From an uncultured Actinomycetes bacterium (lineage in GTDB: Bacteria; Actinomycetota; Actinomycetes; Nanopelagicales; Nanopelagicaceae): a DNA stretch of 32,099 nucleotides. Of this stretch, positions 13,851 to 21,424 are shown one piece after another. The position numbers and the translations under genes are program-made. The notes beneath the pieces are model-generated. The model made no database searches and was not told the origin of the DNA. It saw only the letters and a list, made by a program, of their open reading frames with translations. The stretch spans positions 1 to 32,099 of the forward strand of contig CAIXTG010000225.1 of assembly GCA_903922325.1 (NCBI GenBank). The letters run 5' to 3'. Every line of letters starts with the position of its first letter. The stretch's first letter is position 1.

Positions 13851-14213
13851 TTATTGCGCCATGATGGCATCGTGTACATATTGCGCTAAGCCTCGAACTC
13901 GACCATCGTAATATTTCTTAAAGCGTTCATCACCAATATACATAAGGGCTAAATTACGCTGCATTTCAACACTGCACTCGTAAAACCACTTAGAAATGGC
14001 TGCTCTATGAGCTATTACTATCGCTTGCACTTCAGCAGATTTGTAATCAACGCCGTTTCCAAATGCGGTTGCAAACCTTTCAGTTACTGCCTCTTGATCA
14101 ACTTTGGCTGCAGCAAAATCAGCATGTGTGTACTTAGAGGTGCGGTTGGCAGATTCGCGATATTGGTCGGTATTACCCCAGCGCTCTTGAACCTCTGCCT
14201 CGTATTCATTCAT
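13851..14213 (-). CDS. Stand-alone TipAS antibiotic-recognition domain protein
   Basis: 120 aa; MNEYEAEVQERWGNTDQYRESANRTSKYTHADF...FYECSVEMQRNLALMYIGDERFKKYYDGRVRGLAQYVHDAI resembles the TipA C-terminal domain; no MerR HTH present. Confidence 0.8.
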   Translation of the reverse strand: MNEYEAEVQERWGNTDQYRESANRTSKYTHADFAAAKVDQEAVTERFATAFGNGVDYKSAEVQAIVIAHRAAISKWFYECSVEMQRNLALMYIGDERFKKYYDGRVRGLAQYVHDAIMAQ

Positions 14214-14282
14214 AGTTCCAGAGTTTAGAGTAGATCCCTCGATAAGATGGGGTTCTAATTCAGACTATCAATAGGAGCTGCC

Positions 14283-15116
14283 TTGTTCGAAGCAATATTT
14301 CTTGGCGCCCTGCAAGGTTTAACTGAGTTCCTACCGATTTCATCTAGTGCCCACATTCGTATTGCAGGAGCACTATTCGGAACTGCCGAAGACCCGGGAG
14401 CTCGATTTACTGCAATCACCCAAATTGGTACCGAGCTTGCAGTCTTAATTTTCTTTCGCAACGATATTAAGCAGATTATTTCGGCTTGGTTTCGTCAAAT
14501 TACAAAGCGACCAACTTCTAGTTCAACTGAAAAATCAGATGCCCGCATGGGCTGGTTAATAATTGTAGGTAGCTTGCCAATTGGCGTGTTGGGTTATCTT
14601 GGTAAAGATGTAATCAGTAATGATTTTCGTTCACTCTGGCTAATCGCATGCACATTGATTATCTTTGGAGTGATTCTAGGCATCGCCGATAAATTTGGAA
14701 AAAGCGAACGCGAACTTTCTAATTTAAATGTGCGAGATGGCTTCCTGTATGGGTTTGCGCAATCACTGGCACTTGTCCCAGGTGTCTCAAGATCTGGTGC
14801 GACAATCGCAATGGGTCGTTTTCTTGGCTACAGCCGGCCAGCAGCTCTACGTTATTCATTCTTATTGGCTCTGCCAGCGGTATTTGGTAGTGGTTTTTAT
14901 GAACTTAAAGGAGCAATCGAACAAGGCGGCGATACCGGTACCTTCACTATTGCCGAAACGCTAATGGCAACCGGAATTGCATTTGTTATTGGCTACGCAG
15001 TTATAGCTTGGTTACTCAAGTTTGTTTCAACTAAGAGCTTTGCGCCATTTATTATTTATCGAATTGCCCTTGGCTCACTCTTATTGGTGTTGCTGGCAAC
15101 TGGGGTAATTAGCTAA
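14283..15116 (+). CDS. uppP: Undecaprenyl-diphosphate phosphatase
   Basis: TTG start; ALQGLTEFLPISSSAHIRI and GFAQSLALVPGVSRSGATIAMGRFLGYSRPAALRYSFLLALPA. Confidence 0.97.
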   Translation: MFEAIFLGALQGLTEFLPISSSAHIRIAGALFGTAEDPGARFTAITQIGTELAVLIFFRNDIKQIISAWFRQITKRPTSSSTEKSDARMGWLIIVGSLPIGVLGYLGKDVISNDFRSLWLIACTLIIFGVILGIADKFGKSERELSNLNVRDGFLYGFAQSLALVPGVSRSGATIAMGRFLGYSRPAALRYSFLLALPAVFGSGFYELKGAIEQGGDTGTFTIAETLMATGIAFVIGYAVIAWLLKFVSTKSFAPFIIYRIALGSLLLVLLATGVIS

Positions 15117-15117
15117 T

Positions 15118-16350
15118 TTAGTCACGGCTGATTGGAAGGTTAATCTCAATCTCAAGACCGCCAAAATGACTCTTCCGAAGCTCAATCGAACCGCTGGCAT
15201 TTTCAATTATTCGTTTCATAATTGTCATACCTAAACCACTGCCACCTGATTCGCGTGATCGCGAGCGATCAAACCTCTGAAAATACTGAATACCTGACTT
15301 ATAAACTTCTTCGGGCAATCCAGGGCCGGCATCAGAAATAGTTAAGACCGCCTTGTTGCCGGACGTAGCTAAAACAATAAGAACTTGTGAATCCTCGGGT
15401 GTATGTCGTCGAAGGTTTGCAAATATATTAGCCAGCATTTGCTGCGAGTAATTCTGAGAGATGTTAACCAGAATTCCAGGCTCAATCTTGGTCTCAATTG
15501 GACGCATAGTTTGCAAGGTTTTTAAGTCATTGCTTAAATGCGCAACTTCACGTGAGAAGTTAATGATCTCAGGCGCAACTGGTGTTTGATCTTCAAGTTC
15601 GGCAATTAGTAATAAGTCATTTATCAGCGCTTGCATACGTTCAATTTCATGACCAACTCGGTCGTAGTAACCAGACCTAATTTCGGGCGCCTGCGTCTTA
15701 TTTTTACTCAATAATTCGACATAACCCTTAATCACAGTCAATGGGGTTCGCAGCTCATGCGAGGCATCCCCGAGAAACTCGCGCATATTTTCTTGATTTT
15801 TCTGAAGTGAATTAACAACTTCATTTAACTCATTATCACGGCGGAAAAGGTAATTTGAAACCGCGATTCCAAGGAGAACCATTGCAAGTGTGAAGAGGAA
15901 TAAGTATCGGATATTTTGACTTTTAGCGGTCTTGATATCAGCAAGTGAAACAGAGAGGACTAAGAACTCGTCATCTGGTAGCGCAATTGCTCTAATGCGA
16001 TGAACGCCATCGATTTCTAGCGTTAAACCTTCAGTTCTGGCTGCTAATAAATCTTGATCAGTTGGCACGCCTTGTAAATCGCCAGAACTCTGATTAAGCG
16101 CGGTAATTTCACGAGCCGCTGAAATATATGAAACAGTAAATTTCAAGTCACTTTGATCTGCCAAAAGCAAGGCAAGGGAAAGTGGCTCATCCTTAGTTTC
16201 AGCTAATTGATTTACAGCTATCGACAGAATTGAATCAACTCGGCCGACTTCGCTGTTTTCGGTGATACTGATTGCAAAAAGACCAATTGCGGCTGAAATC
16301 AAAATAATAATCGCTGAAACGAGCGCGGTAAGACGAGTTTGCAACTTCAT
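15118..16350 (-). CDS. Sensor histidine kinase
   Basis: Two TM segments, H-box FLGDASHELRTPLTVIKGYVELL, G-boxes ISDAGPGLPEE and GGSGLGMTIMKRI; TAATG overlap with the RR gene. Confidence 0.95.
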   Translation of the reverse strand: MKLQTRLTALVSAIIILISAAIGLFAISITENSEVGRVDSILSIAVNQLAETKDEPLSLALLLADQSDLKFTVSYISAAREITALNQSSGDLQGVPTDQDLLAARTEGLTLEIDGVHRIRAIALPDDEFLVLSVSLADIKTAKSQNIRYLFLFTLAMVLLGIAVSNYLFRRDNELNEVVNSLQKNQENMREFLGDASHELRTPLTVIKGYVELLSKNKTQAPEIRSGYYDRVGHEIERMQALINDLLLIAELEDQTPVAPEIINFSREVAHLSNDLKTLQTMRPIETKIEPGILVNISQNYSQQMLANIFANLRRHTPEDSQVLIVLATSGNKAVLTISDAGPGLPEEVYKSGIQYFQRFDRSRSRESGGSGLGMTIMKRIIENASGSIELRKSHFGGLEIEINLPISRD

Positions 16351-17036
16351 TAATCAGCAACTATCTGAAAACCGATGCCACGTACTGTCTTGATTCCATC
16401 GAAGCCATCGATATGCAGTTTTTTACGCAAGTATGAAATATAAGTATCAACCACAGTAGAGCTGCTCTTGAAATCTATTTCCCACACTTCTGAGAGCAGA
16501 GTTTCTTTGGTGACGACATTTCCACGATTTAGAATCAGCTGCTCTAGCAGCTTGAACTCGGTGGGGGATAGATCTATCGCTTGATCGTTGAACTTAACTG
16601 AATACTTTGAAAAATCCATTGAGATTGGCCCGCAGGTAAGAACTTTTACTTCGGAAACTTCACCTTTACTGCGGCGCATGATGGCTTTCACGCGCAATAC
16701 CAATTCTTCGATGCTAAAGGGTTTAGTTAAGTAATCATCGGCACCAATTCGCAAGCCTTGATTAATGTCAGCTTTATCTGCACGTGCGCTGAGCATCAGT
16801 ACTGGCACCGACATTCCTTCAGTACGTAACTTTTCGAGTAAAGCTAAGCCATCTAGTTTTGGCATATTTATATCCAGAATTAACAGATCGTATTTTTCGC
16901 GCCGAAGAAATGACAGCGCCTCGAGGCCATCTGCTGCTGAAACTGCATTGATCTCAGAGAGGCTCAGCGCCTCGCTAATTAGATCGCGGACACCTGGCTC
17001 GTCATCGATTACTAAGACCTTTGGCCGTTCAGACAT
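16350..17036 (-). CDS. OmpR/PhoB-family response regulator
   Basis: Receiver VLVIDDEPGVRDLI...LLILDINMPKLDG...GADDYLTKPFSIEELVLRV, winged-helix VDLSPTEFKLLEQLILN-type C-terminus. Confidence 0.95.
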   Translation of the reverse strand: MSERPKVLVIDDEPGVRDLISEALSLSEINAVSAADGLEALSFLRREKYDLLILDINMPKLDGLALLEKLRTEGMSVPVLMLSARADKADINQGLRIGADDYLTKPFSIEELVLRVKAIMRRSKGEVSEVKVLTCGPISMDFSKYSVKFNDQAIDLSPTEFKLLEQLILNRGNVVTKETLLSEVWEIDFKSSSTVVDTYISYLRKKLHIDGFDGIKTVRGIGFQIVAD

Positions 17037-17094
17037 GTCGGTAAGGCTAGTTCGTTAAGCACTCAATGGGTAGGGCAGGCAGGCCAGTTAACCC

Positions 17095-17134
17095 ATTTCA
17101 CTCGTGAAATCATTAAGATTCACACGGATTTCAC
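17095..17134. promoter_or_regulatory. 11-bp-spaced TTCAC direct repeats, candidate response-regulator binding region
   Basis: TTCAC at 17097, 17119 and 17130 (spacing 22 and 11 bp) with a degenerate AATCA at 17108; also a 7-2-7 inverted repeat atttcac-tc-gtgaaat at 17095-17110. Confidence 0.5.
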
Positions 17135-17189
17135 AAAGTTATCCCGCATCCTTATCGCATCCCAGGGACGGGCTATAGAAAGGTCGAAG

Positions 17190-17699
17190 ATGAAAAAGCG
17201 CCTCGCATTAATCGCACTTGTTGCGACTTCGCTTTTTGCTTCGACAAATACTGCGCTAGCGGATGCTCAGAGCGACTACCAATTAGCGTTTCAGCAATAC
17301 AAGACTGCACTAGCTAATTGGAACGTTGCACTTAAAGCGGAGCAAGAGAACTTTAAATTAGCAATGCAGAATTGGAATCTAGCTGTAAAAGCTGCTGAGC
17401 AAGCTCGCAAGGACATTGCAACTAAATTTAAAAGTGATGCCGAAGCAATCAAGGCTCGAACAATCGCAGCGGTAACTGCGGCGACTACTGCAAAAGATAA
17501 AAAAGCTGTCAACGCTGCTGCAAAAATCGAACTAGATTTAGCAATTGCTGCGCGAAATGCGGCACTTGAAGCTGTAGTCAAACCAGGAATGAAGCCAACT
17601 AAACCAACTCCTGCGCCGATGCCAACTCCACCAGCAAAGCCCGCAAAACCAATTAAGCCAAGTAAGAAGCCAACTGCTACAAAATCTCCTGCTGCTTAA
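17190..17699 (+). CDS. Predicted secreted alpha-helical protein with Pro/Lys-rich C-terminal tail
   Basis: Signal peptide MKKRLALIALVATSLFASTNTALA; heptad-like Ala/Lys/Trp-rich region; tail KPTKPTPAPMPTPPAKPAKPIKPSKKPTATKSPAA. Confidence 0.75.
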   Translation: MKKRLALIALVATSLFASTNTALADAQSDYQLAFQQYKTALANWNVALKAEQENFKLAMQNWNLAVKAAEQARKDIATKFKSDAEAIKARTIAAVTAATTAKDKKAVNAAAKIELDLAIAARNAALEAVVKPGMKPTKPTPAPMPTPPAKPAKPIKPSKKPTATKSPAA

Positions 17700-17907
17700 A
17701 TAATTTTCTAAATAGCAAATCTCCTAATTCAACATCGTTGAGTGTTATCCCTCATTTCAAAATGCATTTTCAATTAAGTATTGCGCTGTGATCTAGGGAT
17801 CACTCTTGAAAGGGTTACCCCTCAGCTTTTTAGGTTAAGTCAATTTTTCGAATGCCAAGATTCTCTTGTAAATAATTATTTATTTACGGAGAGAACGAGG
17901 CAAGAAA

Positions 17908-18600
17908 ATGAATTCCATTCAGATCTCAAAATCAAAAAAGTTTGCACTTGTCATAGCCACGCTATCCCTAGTGCTAGGCGGTGTTTCCAGCGCGAGTGCA
18001 GCAAATAAAACTATTACTTGTTACAAAGGCACCGTCGTTAAAAAGGTTACTGCCAAGGCACCAAAGTGCCCAACTGGTTATACAACAAAGAAGCCAGTGG
18101 CTAAGCCAACCGCGTCAGCAACTGCTAAACCAACCGCAGCTGCTTCAACTCCAGCTGTGGCTTCAAATAAATTCGCTTTCAATGGCACTTACAAAGGCAA
18201 AATGTCGATCATCTGGAGTGATTACGATGTTCGAGCAACTTCTGTAAGTGGTGATGGCACTGGTGCAATTTTCGGAATGGATTCACTTTCTGGAAGTGGA
18301 TCATCAGCACCATCAACTCAATGTGCTGGTCTTGATGGAGTCGGCGTAATTAGTGGTGGCGGAAGCAGCATCAAAGTTACATTTGATACTTCGGCAAAAG
18401 TTTGTGCCGAAGATGGCGCAGCGCCAACCACAATTAACATCACTGGCTTTGCCGTTGTAAATAGCGGCACCGGAAAGTTTGCTGGCGCTACCGGAAAGTT
18501 AAAGGCAGTTGGATTTTTCAACATTAAATCAGCCGATGCTGGCGCGAGTGAGTCAAGCGTTATGACTTTAACTCTTACTGGCGAGATAACTACTAAATAG
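17908..18600 (+). CDS. Predicted secreted protein of unknown function
   Basis: Signal peptide KSKKFALVIATLSLVLGGVSSASA; N-terminal ITCYKGTVVKKVTAKAPKCPTGYTTKK motif, Thr/Pro/Ala linker, beta-rich C-terminal domain. Confidence 0.8.
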   Translation: MNSIQISKSKKFALVIATLSLVLGGVSSASAANKTITCYKGTVVKKVTAKAPKCPTGYTTKKPVAKPTASATAKPTAAASTPAVASNKFAFNGTYKGKMSIIWSDYDVRATSVSGDGTGAIFGMDSLSGSGSSAPSTQCAGLDGVGVISGGGSSIKVTFDTSAKVCAEDGAAPTTINITGFAVVNSGTGKFAGATGKLKAVGFFNIKSADAGASESSVMTLTLTGEITTK

Positions 18601-18648
18601 TTTTAAAAATTACCACAGAAGTTTCACCTAACTAAAAGGAGCAAGTAA

Positions 18649-19599
18649 ATGAGAAAGATCATCTCGGGCTTAGTAATTAGCTCGCTAGCACTAGTTGGTG
18701 GTGCAGTAACTGGAACCTCAGCAAATGCAGCTCCAGCAACACCAACCTTGGTTGTAACTGGTGGAAGCACCACGTTTGGTTTAGACCCAGCAATCATCGT
18801 GGCGACAGCAAGTGCAGCGGGTAAAGTTAAGTTCACCGCCGCAGGTGTTGCCGTTACTGGTTGCGAAGCAATAACCACAACAACCGTGGCTCCTTTTGTT
18901 GCCAAATGTTCCTGGGTTCCAGCAGCAGGCGGTGCAACAGTGCTTGCAGCATCGTTCACACCTACTGATTCAGAAGCTTTTGTGGCGGTTGAGTCATCAC
19001 CATTAACAGTCAAAATCGGTGTTCCTGTGCAAGGCGTGGTCTCACCTATTCATATGTATGTCGACACTGTTCTAGCAAGCGGTACAACAGGTGTTCTAGC
19101 TCCTCGCTTTGGAGTTAGCTGCGCAATCACTTCTGAGTTCATCGTTGGCCAAGGAATTGTTTTCCGCGTCTATGGAAATAACTCAGATCTTGGTGGCGCA
19201 GTACTTGATTCAAGCAACGTAGCCAAGGCATACATTGAAGTTGCCGGCCTTGCTACACCTATAACTATGACTTATGGAAACCACAGCGGTGCATCGTTCT
19301 GGACCGGTGTCCTTCGTACCGGAACTGCAGCTGGTCAGTACAACACTCTTGGCTTAATCAGCTACAAAGTGACCATGATCGCAAAGCCTCAAACTTCAAT
19401 TCAAGTACTTTCAACAAAGTTAGCAATCAAGACTGTTGATGGTGTTAAACAAAAAGTTGATGGCAAGTATGTAATGGAACGTATTAGCTATTACAAGACT
19501 GTAAAGCTAGCGACTCCAATTGCAGGTCCAGTCGGAACTTGGCAATCAAACTTCATGCCAGCTTCACAACTAACACTGTTCGCACCACCTAAGGCTTAA
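18649..19599 (+). CDS. Predicted secreted protein with N-terminal bacterial Ig-like domain
   Basis: Signal peptide MRKIISGLVISSLALVGGAVTGTSANA; AAGKVKFTAAGVAVTGCEAI...FVAKCSWVPAAGGATVLAASFTPTDSEAFVAVESSPLTVKIG Ig-like repeat. Confidence 0.8.
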   Translation: MRKIISGLVISSLALVGGAVTGTSANAAPATPTLVVTGGSTTFGLDPAIIVATASAAGKVKFTAAGVAVTGCEAITTTTVAPFVAKCSWVPAAGGATVLAASFTPTDSEAFVAVESSPLTVKIGVPVQGVVSPIHMYVDTVLASGTTGVLAPRFGVSCAITSEFIVGQGIVFRVYGNNSDLGGAVLDSSNVAKAYIEVAGLATPITMTYGNHSGASFWTGVLRTGTAAGQYNTLGLISYKVTMIAKPQTSIQVLSTKLAIKTVDGVKQKVDGKYVMERISYYKTVKLATPIAGPVGTWQSNFMPASQLTLFAPPKA

Positions 19600-19617
19600 C
19601 CACAACTAAGTTTCGAT

Positions 19618-19666
19618 GAACTTTGTTTCTTGGGCGATTGCCTCCGTAGCTCAAGAAACCAAGTTC
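19618..19666 (+). repeat. Long inverted repeat (hairpin) between two secreted-protein genes
   Basis: gaactttgtttcttg (19618-19632) and caagaaaccaagttc (19652-19666): 14 of 15 positions pair, 19-nt loop; no U-tract follows. Confidence 0.7.
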
Positions 19667-19703
19667 GGAGAAAAAGGTTTACAACGGAGAACGAGGAAAT
19701 CAA

Positions 19704-21365
19704 ATGAATAAGAAAGTTTTAGCAGTAGCCATCGCGGCGATGTTGCCAGTAGCGATGATGTCAGCAGCAAGTGGCGCTGATACAAATCCATTAGTTCCAA
19801 TCAATTTAGTAGCACCAGCAGGAATTCCTGATGTGGCACCGCTGCCATTTACTGCGCATAAATCAGCTGCCTTCACGATCCCCGAAGTTATGACCAATCT
19901 TCTCGTTACACCTCAGCAAGGCACGGTTGCTAAGGACTTAACGGTAAGCGGCACAGGGTTAGTCGCAAATACACAATATATGCTCACTTGGGGAACATCA
20001 GAGGGCACTTGGGTTACAGATATCCAACCAAATAGCATCAATTATTTGGGCGTTAAGTACACAAAATTCAACGTAGATATGGGCGCAGTTACAACTGATG
20101 CCGCAGGTGCTTTTACCTTCACTAGCAAAGTGCCAAGTGACTTTGGCGGAGTGCACGATATTTACGCGGTCAAAGATGGTGTAGCTGTCGCTCACGGTGG
20201 TTTCCAGATGACTCGAACAGTTTCAATCTCGCCAAAGAGTGGTCCAATTGGAACTCCAGTCACAATCACTTACACCGGAATGGGTGCCAGCCTTTACACC
20301 GCAGGTGCTGCAGTCCACTGGGACAACGGTTATGCCGGCGAGATGCAGGCACTCTGGACTCGTGGAACTGCCAAAGTAGTTGTACGCGCTTCAGGTGAAG
20401 TTGGTGACCACTTTGTCGTGGTTAAAGATGCCATTACTTTTCAATATCTAAATATCTTGCAATCACCAGTGCCATTTGCAAATGGTGGTGTTGGCAAGTT
20501 CACGATTACTAAAGGAACCCCTTCAACCAAGCCATATATGGTGTTACCTAAGAATTACGAAGCCACGGTTTCACAACGAACTACTCTTTCCGATGCCGGG
20601 TTAGATCCAAACACTAAAGCAGTCGCATCTCTTTCAACAGATCGTGGCCATGTTCTAACAAAAACCACTTTTAGCGCAACTGGTTTAACTTCAACCGGTA
20701 CCCATCAATTAGTTTGGGCATCTGTAGTTGGTAACCGAGTTAACTGCTCTGGAACTTGTTGGGCATATAACTCGATCCCATTAGCCACAGTCGATGTCAC
20801 TGGATCTTCAATCAGCAAAGAAGTAACTATTCCTGACAACCTAGGCGGATGGCATGTAATCCAACTGAAAAAGGGCGATGTAATCGAGGCACAAGCTTCC
20901 TTCTATGTGCAAGAGAGCATGGTTAAGTTCTTAGATAAGAGCGGCAAAGTCATTACCGAAGGCATCGCAAAAGCAGATACTTCAGGCTCAGCAGCCTCAA
21001 TTGCCAAGGGTGGCGCAGGTACGCCAACCTACAAATTCAAGGCTGGCGAAACTATCACTATCAGCATGAAGGGAATCGGCTGGACTCAGCTAGATAACAC
21101 TCGCGCAGTTACATATGACAACAACTACATTGGTTATGGCTGCGGCTTTAACTCAAATGGATTTATGGTCATTCACATAACTGCAACTGGTAAGCCTGGT
21201 TTCCACACAATTGATTTACATCCATTGTTGTATACCCAGCAACCATCATTTGCTAACACACCTTATGGAATGGTTCCGATTCTTTCCTCAGATCGTGACT
21301 TTGCTGGTTTAGCTCTTGGATACCAGCTGCCATCTGTTCACTTCATGATTGAAGTTGTGAAGTAA
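19704..21365 (+). CDS. Predicted secreted multi-domain beta-sandwich protein of unknown function
   Basis: Signal peptide MNKKVLAVAIAAMLPVAMMSAASGA; IPT/Ig-like segments (VSISPKSGPIGTPVTITYTGMG) with internal duplication. Confidence 0.85.
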   Translation: MNKKVLAVAIAAMLPVAMMSAASGADTNPLVPINLVAPAGIPDVAPLPFTAHKSAAFTIPEVMTNLLVTPQQGTVAKDLTVSGTGLVANTQYMLTWGTSEGTWVTDIQPNSINYLGVKYTKFNVDMGAVTTDAAGAFTFTSKVPSDFGGVHDIYAVKDGVAVAHGGFQMTRTVSISPKSGPIGTPVTITYTGMGASLYTAGAAVHWDNGYAGEMQALWTRGTAKVVVRASGEVGDHFVVVKDAITFQYLNILQSPVPFANGGVGKFTITKGTPSTKPYMVLPKNYEATVSQRTTLSDAGLDPNTKAVASLSTDRGHVLTKTTFSATGLTSTGTHQLVWASVVGNRVNCSGTCWAYNSIPLATVDVTGSSISKEVTIPDNLGGWHVIQLKKGDVIEAQASFYVQESMVKFLDKSGKVITEGIAKADTSGSAASIAKGGAGTPTYKFKAGETITISMKGIGWTQLDNTRAVTYDNNYIGYGCGFNSNGFMVIHITATGKPGFHTIDLHPLLYTQQPSFANTPYGMVPILSSDRDFAGLALGYQLPSVHFMIEVVK

Positions 21366-21394
21366 TTTTCTAACCGGGACAAAATACAAGTAAT

Positions 21395-21424
21395 ACCCCG
21401 TCTTGCACAGAGGCGGGGTTTTAC
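21395..21424. terminator. Terminator between convergent genes
   Basis: ccccgtct (21396-21403) - tgcacag - aggcgggg (21411-21418), followed by tttta. Confidence 0.8.

Noticed and set aside
17291-17581. Reverse 96-aa Ala-rich ORF within the secreted helical protein
   Set aside because: Antisense reading of an Ala/Lys-rich sequence; compositional artefact.
18624-19013. Reverse 129-aa ORF overlapping the Ig-like secreted protein start
   Set aside because: Antisense to a gene with a clear RBS (aaaaggag) and signal peptide.
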